Of a stretch of 64,000 nt of DNA, positions 12,746 through 23,279 are shown piece by piece. How positions within the stretch are numbered: position 1 is the stretch's first letter; each line of letters starts with the position of its first letter. The notes beneath the pieces were generated by a model. The model was not told the origin of the DNA, searched no databases, and saw only the letters and a list, made by a program, of their open reading frames with translations. The DNA comes from Zonotrichia leucophrys gambelii (Eukaryota > Chordata > Aves > Passeriformes > Passerellidae): assembly GCF_028769735.1 (NCBI RefSeq), contig NC_088173.1:6345038-6409037 (forward strand). The letters are read 5' to 3'. The position numbers and the translations under genes are program-made.

Positions 12746-13233
12746 TTGGTTAGAAAAAGGGAAATAAATCAGGAGGAGAGGATGGGACCCTTCAACATGA
12801 ATCGTTATTTTCATAAACTTGTCAAACTGCTTCCTTCCTGCCCCCCTCATCTGATGTTCTCTAGGGCAGATGCCAGCTGGAAACTCTCTGTCCCCAGTGA
12901 CACAGAGCCCCAGCCCAAGGGAAGGGGCAGGAATACACAGCAGAGCAGTGAATCTGATGTCAGCTTGCCGTTAGGTCAGATGAGGCTGCTTTGGAGGCAG
13001 CAGTGTCAGCAGAGGTGCTGAGCTGGCCACCAAGCTTACTCCTGTCTCCTTACTCCCCTCCTCCTTGGGGAGTGGGACAGGAAGTGAAGAAAGATCAGGA
13101 GCATGAGAGCTCATGTGAGACCCCATTCCTTTGCTCCAGACTCCTGTCCTTGCCCATTGCTGTCACTATATGTCACACTCCTTTCAGTGAGGCAGCAACC
13201 TGACTGGGTAGGTATCATAGATATTTTTGCCCC
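12746..13233. other. GC-richer tract of unknown origin
   Basis: Clearly richer in G and C than its surroundings and almost free of CpG, so it is not a CpG island. Open frames at 12746-13021 and 12991-13203 overlap and carry no domain. It lies between two LTR-type elements and is probably repeat-derived, but no family is identified. Confidence 0.35.
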
Positions 13234-13595
13234 TGATGGAGGAGAGGAATGATGAAGAGGACTCCATTGATATCAGAGGGCTAATTAATTACTTTATTAT
13301 CCTATATTATATTACATTACATCTAAACTGTATCTGCCAAGCACTCAACTGTGCAGCATCCCGTGACCGTCATCTGACACTCCTGACGCACACACATGGA
13401 TTCAATTGGTCAGTGCATCAAAACACACCAGAATCCAGTTATCAATTCCCTTCAGGTTAACAACCTTTCATGATGCATTCCACTTGTGAACAGCACAGGA
13501 GCAGTAAATGAGATAAGAATTGTTTTCTCTTTCTCTGACATATTCTTACGAAGAATTGTGTCTTGCTTTTCTCTGTGAAGAGCAATGTGGTGGCA
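13234..13595 (-). mobile_element. TguLTR5-like endogenous retrovirus LTR, minus strand, diverged
   Basis: On the minus strand the order is CCAAT (plus-strand ATTGG at 13405-13409), then AATAAA (plus-strand TTTATT at 13293-13298), then about 60 bases to the end. The left end (TGATGG, later ACTCCAT) lines up with the left end of the intact LTR at 29179, and both share TGCATTCCAC and an AATTGGTCA/GATTGGCCA block. It is therefore a related but distinct LTR subfamily. The right edge is a guess, and no target duplication is found. No retroviral gene is seen next to it. The minus-strand frames at 13452-13865 and 13457-13942 run through it and show no retroviral domain. Confidence 0.65.
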
Positions 13596-13960
13596 GGTAG
13601 GGCTGTCAGGGTTGCCAAGAGGACAAAGGTTCCTTTCTGCCCCTCCTTCCTCATGCTTTTCCTCTTCTCCAGTGTGGTGTCTCCATGGGCTGCAGAGATT
13701 ATCCACTCTGCCGTGGACCTCCTCCCTCCTCCCAGAGGTGCCAGCAGCTTGGTTGAGCTGTGCACAACAATGGGCCCTTTGGAGCCAGCTGGAGCTGTCT
13801 GGAACCAGCTGCGTCCAGTGCAGGGCAGGCCCTGGCCTCTCCCCAGCCTCACCTGCAGCCCACATTCTGCTGCTGCTGTCCTGAAACGTGCCTCAGACAC
13901 TGGAGATATGGGCAGAGCAGCCAGGATCTCAGCAGGTTTCACTCTGCAAAAAGTCTAAAA
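13596..13960. other. GC-rich tract beside the LTR, possibly retroelement-derived
   Basis: Rich in CTCC, CTGCAG and CCAGCTG words and open in several frames on both strands (for example 13563-13958 plus and 13457-13942 minus). That is what base composition alone gives. Phrases such as CTCCATGGGCTGCAG feel like songbird endogenous retrovirus sequence, but I cannot confirm this. No protein domain is visible. Confidence 0.35.
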
Positions 13961-14095
13961 TACTTTGCAAAAGTAAATCCTTGATTCATTTCCTGACTCA
14001 AAATATGTGAGACTAATCATGGTATCTCCATCTCAAAACACATTTGACATTTGTTGTGCTGTAGATTATACACAGTGTTTGGATAAGGGTTTCAC

Positions 14096-14112
14096 TTTTT
14101 TTTTTTTTTTTT
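14096..14112. repeat. T17 homopolymer
   Basis: A run of 17 T. No adjacent retroposed gene is visible. Confidence 0.9.
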
Positions 14113-15685
14113 CGCAGTGGCTCATATCAGGAGGCTTTTTTTGTCCTCTTTTTCCCCTGTCTTCATCCTGCAGTGTGTCTGACTGGTGAGACTCCTCTGC
14201 CTGTGCCCCTTGTCTTCTCTTAGACTTCAGCTGTCATGAAGCAGTGAGGAATCAGGGGCACAGCTGCAGGAGGCGTGGGAAGGGCTGATTTACAGCCATC
14301 ACTGTTACAGTCCTTTCAGAGGGCTTGAATATTTTCCAGGACATTATATAAATGGGAATTTTTGACATTCAAAGCATCAATAACTACTGCAGACTTTAGA
14401 TACATTAATAACTGGCATGCTACCAGCTCTAAAATTGCTTATTAGTTTGGTCTAATTGTTTTATAGTATGAATTCTGGGAATGTAATCTGATAGAAGTGG
14501 TGAACAAGATACCTGGGAGAGGTGGTGCCATTGTGCAAGTGCTTTTGATGACAGTGCATGCTATGTAATTTTTGTCACTTATGAATGTGAGTCCTACAAA
14601 TATAATATATACTCATTGAAAGAGCAACACTGAGAAATGTAGGTTTGTTGACATGCAATAGTGAGTTGCTTGCTCTAAGCTGATAGTGAGTTTTTCACTA
14701 AGTCTTGAGGCAGAGTTACTCAGTCCATACAGACCTATCCTGTCAGATTTTGATCTGTTTAAACAATGACCCACTAAACTTCTTGCCTGGGCTGGGATAT
14801 CTGCTGAGACATCCCACAGGAGCTGCAGAGGGGCACCAAAAATCTCTTTTCATAAAGGAGTTTGGAAGCTTTGACTTTGGGAATTAAGGAACAGCTGTTC
14901 AGTACTACTGTAGTGAAAAGCTGTCTTGTCTTTATAAACATCAGAATGCAAATAATCAGCCAACATACAGATTAATAGATGTCACAGGCATGAGATGAGC
15001 AGCTAATTTCATGCCCTATGTATTAGCATAATTAGTTGTGATTTATTATAGGAGCCAAGCACAAAGCTCCTCACTGTGCAGTAAAATAGTGTTCACTGTC
15101 TAAAAGAGAGTCTGCTGAAGGTGCTGATGTTAAATACCCACAGCAGCAGTAGGTGCTCCTTCATTGGCTGTGCAGCAGGGATTGGTTTGTAACCGTGGCT
15201 TTGACATCCATGCTTAAGACATTGTAAAACTCAGTAGAATGGTCTGAAAGTGATACAGACTTCCGAGAATATAAGAAAACCATAACTCCCTGGATTTTAT
15301 CTTTAATTTATTTAGGCTAAGGAAATAGAAACAACTTGTAAACAGAAAAACTAAATGACAAAAAAGTGAGAAACACAAGAAGGGAAACATAACTGAGACT
15401 TCCAAGGGGTGTGTCTGGGAAAGTGAGCTTGACTGCAAGTAACACAAAGCCTACCTGTTTTCCCATTCTGAATTTATTTTGGTTTATAACAACCAAAAAG
15501 GTGATAAAAAAGTAGCTATACTCTGAGGTGGGGCTCCTTTCCTTTTCTGAACTGGTCTACATTTGGAGGTTCCTATCTGCAGATATTTTGAAATCTTGAC
15601 TATTTTCTTCTGGAAAAGATAACAAAGTCTGGACTTCCTCTCTAGCAAGCTGTCCATCTGTTAGTGATTTCTAATGTAGAATTAT

Positions 15686-15705
15686 CTTGTGATCACTTGT
15701 GATCA
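15686..15705. repeat. 10-base tandem doublet
   Basis: CTTGTGATCA occurs twice head to tail with no mismatch. Confidence 0.85.
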
Positions 15706-17284
15706 GGTCCAAACAAAAGATGTATTTGTTTCGTACATACATTTTCATGCTTTATTTGTGACACATTAGTCTTCATTATTTGTGTTACACATTTACAGTT
15801 TTACATGCGGTGCTTTTTTTTTTCTGCTACTATAAAGTCTGTTTTTTAGGGAGCTGTCCTTGAAATATCTTGGTTCTGAGTTCATGTCTGGGTATCAACA
15901 ATGAAAAGTCAGTTTTTGGCAGTCCTAGATGATGCCTTGTCTGAATCACTCAGCCACCACCTACACAGGTGACCGGGTAGTCATGCTGACTAAATAGAGC
16001 ATCAAGCTGTGGGTGTTGTCAGCATGGCTCAGAGTAACTGTTGATGTCTGGGTGTAGTTCAGGGAGCCTGTTGTGTTTTAATCTTAAATTATTCATATGC
16101 TTGATCTGCAGCAAGACTCAGAAGTGTTTGCAGCTCACAAAGCAGAAACAGCTATCTGAAACTTTCCCACACAAAGACTTGTGACTTTTTTTGTTTCTAG
16201 GTTTTTGGATGACTGTCTGTATTGAATTAGAACTAGTCTGATTTAAGTTCTTCTCTTTAGGGGAGAACATGTTTTTTGTTGTAACTTTTTAAAGACAAAA
16301 TTCCAGAACCTTTTCACAAACTAAATGGCATTTTTTAGCAACAACTGTAACTGAAAATTCAGGAGCAAGATTGTAGGTCTGTTGTAGTCTTTTACTAGTG
16401 AGAAATTTATACAAACAGATATCTTGTCTGATGGAATGAAAACAGCAAAGCTAAGACTGATGGAGAAGCAGAAATGGCATATATACTGTGGGTTTTTTCA
16501 GTAGAAATAGTTTACCTGCTTTGTTGTTCAAAAAGTCACTTGGTTCATATTAGGAAAATTATTTCTTGCTGCAGAAGAGCCCACAGAATGACTGTTGGAT
16601 TGCCTTTATTCATATGCTGATGTTCTTCAGGTCTTCACCAAATCCCTGGACATAAATACAGAATGTAGGATGAACACTGCTCTGAAAATCATAATATACC
16701 ACCTAGGAAAACTATTAAAGGCAGGTCAGAGCAGCTATTTCCCAGCATGACCATTTGCACATGGAGAGAACTGCCAGTCCATACATTTGCAATGTGTCCA
16801 CTGCCAAGTGTCTACCATAAATCATAAATTATACCTACCATAAGTGTTTGTCTTTCCAAACACTCTCTATATAAGGAGCCAGAACCTGGGAGACTGGGTT
16901 AGCAGCTGGTTCATATCATGCAAACTGCCTTCAACTTCATTGCTCTAATGGTTTTAATGCCTAACTTGCCTAAAACAGATCACCCATTCAATGTTGTCTC
17001 CTTCTGAAAGCAAGGAGAGTGTTTTCATCAAAATACAGCTCACTATAAATGCATTAATTCCTTCAGCAGCAGTTTGCATTGCAAAATTGTTGAATGTGCA
17101 TAAGTTCTTGTAGCTGCTCAGGTGCCACAGAGCATTTGTGGTTAGCTGTTGATTTAGTTCTGCCTTGTTTTGTGAGCACTGCATTTTTTTATTTCCCACT
17201 TGCACCAGCCACTGAAATAACTGTGAAAATAATTCATTGTGTCATGCATTTGGTGAGGTGTCTTTTTTCTGTTTTCCCATTTGT

Positions 17285-17318
17285 CAATTTTTCTAAGCTG
17301 GCAATTTTTCTAAGCTTT
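17285..17318. repeat. 17-base tandem doublet
   Basis: CAATTTTTCTAAGCT is repeated with two unmatched bases at the end of each unit (GG, then TT). It is probably a small replication-slippage duplication. Confidence 0.85.
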
Positions 17319-17709
17319 GTGAAACTATTTGCCCATAACTCCTACAAATGATGCCTAGTTCAATATGTCTTTGTTACTTATGCTTTTTTTTTTGTGTGTT
17401 CCAAATGCATGCCGTTTTGCTTTTAGTATATTTTATGCTAAGCCAGATGAACACAACTAGCAGAATGAAGTTTTGCATGCAAATATGTTTCAGCTCAATT
17501 GATCTGGAAGCATTCCTGACAACAAGCTCATTTCCTAGAACAAGCATAGAGAGGAAGCACAATGAGAAAAAGTAGCTGAAATTATTTTTCCTTTAAATGT
17601 TTAGTATTACTAGAAAATGTCTTTCAGAGTACAACTTCCAGTCCACCACTCCATCACTTCATTTTTTGTGGTTTTAATTTTCTTTCCAGCATCTTTCCAA
17701 GGCTTTGTC

Positions 17710-18375
17710 TGTCTCTAAGCTCCTAACGCTGAAGCTAACTATGAGTGTCAAGTGAGTACTATATGTGGCCCACCAACAAGCAGGAAATTCTTCCCAGGGG
17801 AAATATCTTTTTTAAAAACAGCTCTTCCTTTTGGCAGTGCCCTTCAAACTCTGCTGAAAGAGTTTAAATTCCAGGCTTTGCTTCTCTCAGCCCTGATCCT
17901 CACCCAAATCCTGACCCTTCAGCAGAGCTATAACCTGAGTGTTGCCCATCCACATGAAAAAGTTCTCAAGGCAGACAATATTTTGCACTTCTTCCCTTGG
18001 CCATTTCTATCCAATTCCATTTCTGCACCAGATCTAGGCTTTGGCTCTATTCTAAATTTATCCCTAATTCTAAAGCTAGAGCCTTGGCTAAGTGTTAGTC
18101 AATGGTCTCAGCTCTGGTCCAGGTGACAAGGTTGTCAGGGAGGAAAACTCTGTCCAGGCCACCTCTTAATTTGGAAGCCCCTGCCCAGTGGGGCCCTAGC
18201 TCTTGTGTCTTTCTGAAACAGCCCTAAAACTAAGCACTCTCCTGAGAAAAGATGGCACAGCTCACAGCCCTTCGGCCTCCACTTTCTGGCCCCACTTCAA
18301 CCGCAACTCTAACCTTTCTCCTAAAGCTTGGCCAAACCTTAAACTCATCCCTAACCTTGAGTTCCAGCTCATTGG
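17710..18375. repeat. Decayed telomere-like (CCCTAA)n interstitial tract
   Basis: The plus strand is C-rich and broken into hexamers close to CCCTAA. From 18301 the sixes read CCGCAA, CTCTAA, CCTTTC, TCCTAA, AGCTTG, GCCAAA, CCTTAA, ACTCAT, CCCTAA, CCTTGA. From 18044 they read GCTCTA, TTCTAA, ATTTAT, CCCTAA, TTCTAA, AGCTAG, and from 17891 CCCTGA, TCCTCA, CCCAAA, TCCTGA, CCCTTC. The tetramer CTAA starts at 18052, 18064, 18070 and 18088, then 18224 and 18230, then 18309, 18321 and 18351. Spacing inside each group is an exact multiple of six, and the phase shifts between groups as small indels would cause. The simplest reading is an ancient interstitial telomeric array that has mutated; a C-rich minisatellite is the alternative. 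Open frames at 17752-18126 and 18252-18575 follow from the composition. Confidence 0.6.
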
Positions 18376-19107
18376 TTTTATCCAACATTTTCAATGATTC
18401 CCACTTTCAAGATTTCCCTCAGCAGACATTTCCCAGGTTTCAGCAAGGCTCCTCCTGTGGATTTGTTTGTATGGTGGTAGATCCAGTCACCCCTGCTCCA
18501 ACAATCACCTCTGAGACACTGGCCACCCACTGGAGAAATTGTATTGTGATCTCAGGTAATTCACTGCCCACTTGAAGCACAGAGAATACATGCAATTTTT
18601 AATCAATATGATCAAAACTTTGATAATTGGAGAAGGCTGTGAAGGACAAAGAGGGGCTGAAGGAGTAGAACAAACTTGAGCCTTCAAGAGGTTAAACCAC
18701 CTTACTTGGAACATAAACTTTCTGATCAGTCATGTAGAAGCCCCACAAAGAGCAAAAGTATTACAAACTAAATTAAACAAGCTAAAAATGAGGACAAATA
18801 TTAACTTTCACCATAATCTCTGCTTGTACTGACTGGACATGTATAGTAGAAACATAACAAATACACCAACATTTTATAAAGATCTTCATTTTATTGTATG
18901 TTATTTTATGCAGGTTTCATTTTCTTTTCAAGGATAGTTGAAGCATAAAGGAGAACTTGTTTAATAGTTCTAGTAAACTAGGCAGCACTTGAAACAAAAT
19001 TCCTGTGACTCCCAAATGCTCAGGAAAATATTTCAGTTGTTGATGCTCTTTTTGGGCTCATAAAGGATACTCTTCACTAATGGAACACTCCTTATTCAGA
19101 GAACTCG

Positions 19108-19131
19108 CCCCCCCCCCCTCCCCTTTTTTTA
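19108..19131. repeat. Poly(C)/poly(T) low-complexity run
   Basis: Eleven C, one T, five C, then seven T. The minus strand therefore carries a G-run able to stack into G-quadruplex-like structure. Confidence 0.85.
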
Positions 19132-20498
19132 GCCCAGAAATAAGATGTGAAAAATTACTTTGGAAATTAGCAAGAGCTATTAATACTCAAGGGCAAGATG
19201 AAATTGCTTTTGCTGTGGCCATTTACTACTTCAATAGTATGTCCTACAAAAATATGGAATCCTGCACTGGCTGTCAGAAGCTCTTACCTACTCTCATGCA
19301 AGGCAGGGATAAAAATCAATTAAATTTCCTAAACACGACTAACACTTCTCTAAGAATGATTCATGCATATATTAATCTCTCCATTATTGGGATCCATAAT
19401 AGTGATGGATAGTCTGTGTTTTGTCACTGCTTATATCTTTTCATGCTGAAAGCCTGCATGTAAGATTTTGACTACTTTTTGAAAGTAATCAGTTGGCATT
19501 TGACAATACCCTTCACTATATTTTTTGTCTTAAGATACAATAAAATCAGGTTAGAATTTACTGTTCTAACTTCATTAGTTCATTTTGTTTAATATTTCTG
19601 TAAAGTAATGAAAACACCAAGAAACCATCTACACAGTTTAAGATCACGTTAGAGATTTGATGGAAACCTGCTTAAAGATAAGTTATGACATAGAAAATGA
19701 AGCTGTTGCATAAATGCATATTTTTACTTTTAAGATTCTTTTCATTAAATTTTTTTTTTTTCAGATGGACTGTTAGACTTCCTAAAGTTTCTTGTTCTTT
19801 TGGACTGCAAAGTTTTATTGAACTTTTTAAAAAATTATTTTTTTCCAGTAACTTCAGGTATCAGCATGACTGACTAATGCCAAGTGATTAGTTAGGTCAT
19901 TGAATTTCAGTCTTATGGCCTCTATTATTCTCATCAACTGTAGCAGAACTGCCAGTTTTTAAACACAAAGTTTAAAAACTAGACTGGATTACTCGAAATA
20001 TTTCAAAGGCCGAAAGGAAAATAGTGTTACTACTGGATCTTACATGGCCTTTGTATTAACGACTGGCAGTATTACATTGTTATTTTTGCATACTGGTACT
20101 ACTCAGTCTTGCTAGCTTAGCATTTCCTTGCATGAACTGTAAGGATAAAATCATTACTTTATATTCTAAAAGTCTCTTGGTGCCTGGCAGTCTCAGAGAA
20201 CATTTTCTGGTATCTCTACAAAGCTGGTGCTGTTCATGTTCTATTTACTGGTGAACATGATTCCATGTAATCTGCATTATAATTTTCACTGTCTCAACAT
20301 ATTTCTCAAAGGGAATTGGTAATGTGTTTAAGAGATTATTTATGTGAACAGTAAGTAAGCATTTCTGGCAGTGATAGTATGGATGAATATACTGTAATAG
20401 TAATATCCTGCCCAGAATCTCTTAGAGTAGCCTAGCCATGGCAGATTAATGCTTTCTCAACAAAGTACTGAATTCCACAGATGGAAAAAAATTAGTGA

Positions 20499-20514
20499 GG
20501 GGGGGGTGGGGGGG
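20499..20514. repeat. Poly(G) run (G8 T G7)
   Basis: Eight G, a T and seven G on the plus strand, preceded by GTGA. It can in principle form a G-quadruplex using slipped G-tracts. Confidence 0.85.
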
Positions 20515-21984
20515 AAATCTAACTGATTTTTAGCATACAAAGTAGTTATGCCACATGTTTTGAATCTTAGCCCATTTCCTTCAGTGGCATTCTTTACATT
20601 CTTTAATAAAAAAGCACAGATTGTTTATTTTTAGTTAGAACTGAAGCAGTTATTAGCAAATTCTGGTTAATGTCTAGACAAGCATTATATTTTGCTTTAA
20701 AATGCCCAAAGGACTTCAGTGTTTGTAAAATTAGTCACAGGTGAAGAGTTCTAGGACAAAATTTAAGAATCAATAGCCTGATATCAGATCAAGTTTATGA
20801 TCTATGGAAAATCGCCAAAGAAAGACTGGTAATGAACAGGAGGGAATTTGGGGAATATAAAGCTGCCCATATACTCAAATCACAACAACTTTTGATGTAA
20901 TAAAATGCCAACAATTTGGTTTTTGCCTAAAGACTGGTTGTGAGTTTGAGTGGCGTGCATGTGTGTCAGTGTCCTTGTACTACCAAAAATAGACAAGCTC
21001 ACAGAATAAATATATATGAAGCACAGGTAGATATCAGTGTTGGTTTTAAAAAAAATTAAAGTATTTTCAAATAAATTATTTTTAGTAGCTGTTTTTCTTG
21101 TTTTTTTCAATTTAATCAGTGAACTAAAAAAATAATGCTTGTGTTAGACTGAGGATAGGTAGCTTTAAGGAGAAAGATAAGTCTGGTTTCACCTACAGAA
21201 ATGCTATTTTACCTGGTACTTTAAAGATCCCTCAGATGTGTTTGGAAGTGGATAAAAATCATCCTCAATATAGATGAAAATACCATCAATCTTTGCATTT
21301 TAAATTTTTAGTTCAGTATATGTTTTCAACAATCTCCCTCTTGAAAGTTGTTATTACTTCCTTCTGAGGATTAACAGCTATTTAAATTTACTTTCTTTCT
21401 AGCTTCCCACTAATATGCTAATAGTAAATCTGAACCATCTGCCACATAAACAGAGAAGTGGAAAAACCTTGACAGTCTCTCATTTAACCAATTTACATAA
21501 GTTATTATTCATAAAATTAAAAATGTCCTTGAGTTACTTCGTAATTTTGTGGTCATTATATTTTTTCCCTAATCATCAGATACTTGCAATAAGAAGACAA
21601 AACTGCTGTAGAACAGTGTGTGTTTGTTACTCGTGGCAGAATGGTACTCATCGTTTAAGTAAATTGAGTAAATAGGTTAGTTGCACAAATGCTGGGGAGA
21701 ATAACTTCTTAGGTTAGGGAGCATATTTGTTTCTGGCCCATGAGTGGTTAGTTTACCTGGGCCACTCTGTATGTTCTGTACAAATTGCTGCCTAATGGGC
21801 AGGCACCCATTAATGACTCTGGACTCATACAAGAGCTGTGCATATTTAAGAGAACAGTAACTTTGGTGTTACTTTTAAAGTAGCAAACAAAATTTAAACT
21901 GTCTGTAGGAAGACAAAATTAGTGGCAAATAGCATTTATTTTCAGCCTTTAAATGTAATGCAATAAAAAAATAAACCCACAATT

Positions 21985-22007
21985 TCTATACACCCACAGT
22001 GTATAGA
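21985..22007. repeat. Perfect inverted repeat, 9-bp arms
   Basis: TCTATACAC, a 5-base loop, then GTGTATAGA. No T-run follows that would make a polymerase III terminator, and no small RNA family is recognised. Confidence 0.8.
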
Positions 22008-22095
22008 TTCACTGTGCATTATTTTTGCCTAACATTGGGCTTGTTCTGTTTCAGATTTGCTCTATAGACAGATATAGGAAGAAATCTTTGCAAAA

Positions 22096-22122
22096 TTACA
22101 GATCATAACCTATGATCTGTAA
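22096..22122. repeat. Perfect inverted repeat, 12-bp arms
   Basis: TTACAGATCATA, a 3-base loop (ACC), then TATGATCTGTAA. It lies 90 bases from the hairpin at 21985. Confidence 0.85.
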
Positions 22123-22898
22123 AAGTGGCTTTAAGGTGCGTTAAAATATCTATAAAGTGAAGGAAAAATAATGAAAATTGATTTTAAAATAAAGAGGAAC
22201 TCCCATGGAGAAACAATACAGTGTAAATTATTATTTTGTACCAACTGAAAATGTCTGGATTTCTACAGGGACGTCTTGTCAGTTTTAGTGACAGTTAAAA
22301 TCACATTAGTTTCTTAAAATACTGACTGAATTTTGTGCTGATAGACTTTTTTTCAGTCAAAAGAGTGAAAAGGAGTGGGCCAGACTATTTTAAATGGAAG
22401 TTAGAATTAGTAGTCCATATGAAGAAAAAAAATGAAAGAGTGCTGAACCACAATATTTTACAGTAAATTAGAAATTAGGGAAAGAAAATGTGACAGTTTG
22501 CATGAAAAGAATGGCTTTTAAAAAATATTCTATTTCAAGCCAACCAATTTACCAAATGCTACATCTTGAAAAAGAAAAAAAAAGGTTATATACTGGGGAG
22601 TCCATAGCTTTAGTAGTCACATTCTAGTGTTCTGATTAATTTCACATTTTACTGACACGTCTGCCATCTTCTTTAGTTTATCTGCATGTCTGTCTCTCAG
22701 TCTTTTCTTCTTATACACCAGCTCCAAAATGGACGGGCAATTGTATTTCAGGCCTTCTTTTGCTACTTAATTGTCTCACAAATGGATCCTTTAAAGGATC
22801 AGATAAACTCAGGCAGGTGCTGCAAATCTGAGCTCTCCAACTTGCTATCAGTAATTTTATAGAGCCTAGAACAGAGTGCAGTGAGCTACTTCAGTTTC

Positions 22899-23279
22899 TT
22901 CAAAGAATCCCAGATTGGGTCAGGTTGGAAGGGAACAACAGAAGGTCATCTGGTGCAACCTCTCTGCTCAAGCAGGGTCACCCCAGAGCACATGGCACAG
23001 GATTGTGTCCATGTTCCAGTGCTTGGTCACCCTCACAGCAGAGAAATTCTTCCCCATAGTCAGGTGGAATTTCCTGTGCATCAGTTTCTGCCCAGGCCTG
23101 TTGCTTGTCACCCCTGACAAGAGCCTGGCTGAGCCTCTGACACTCTGCAGATGCTCACAGACATTGATGAGGTCCAATCTCAGTTTTCTCTTCTCCAGAC
23201 TGAACAGGCCCAGCTCCCTCAGCCTTTCTTCATAAGAGAGATGCTCCAGTTCCTTAATCACCTTTGTTGTCTCCTGCTA
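22899..23279 (-). mobile_element. CR1 LINE 3' end, 5'-truncated, minus strand
   Basis: On the plus strand it begins with a reversed tail (CAAAGAATCCCAGATTGGGT) and GGTTGGAAGGGAACAACAGAAGG. It then runs through the reversed CR1 3' UTR: CAACCTCTCTGCTCAAGCAG, GAGAAATTCTTCC, TCCAGACTGAACAGGCCCAG, CTCAGCCTTTCTTC. About 380 bases are kept. Open frames on both strands here (22881-23117, 22915-23235, 22968-23261) are repeat frames. Confidence 0.95.

Larger units (their letters stand above)
13961..17709. other. AT-rich sequence without a recognised gene
   Basis: Contains a run of 17 T at 14096-14112, a 10-base tandem doublet (CTTGTGATCA) at 15686-15705 and a 17-base doublet at 17285-17318. No CR1, LTR or exon-like frame is recognised. 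Confidence 0.5.
18376..22898. other. AT-rich sequence without a recognised gene
   Basis: Unique-looking sequence with a C-run at 19108, a G-run at 20499 and two hairpins near 22.0 kb, listed separately. No exon-like frame is seen; 19080-19412 is the longest frame and has no domain. Confidence 0.5.

Noticed and set aside
13452..13958. Overlapping long frames on both strands (161, 137 and 131 codons)
   Set aside because: They overlap each other in several frames in a GC-rich, repeat-flanked tract and run through an LTR. No domain is visible, so base composition explains them.
17752..18575. Frames of 124 and 107 codons as a possible leucine/serine-rich protein
   Set aside because: The C-rich, hexamer-phased repeat lacks TAG and TGA in these frames because of its composition. 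No domain is present.
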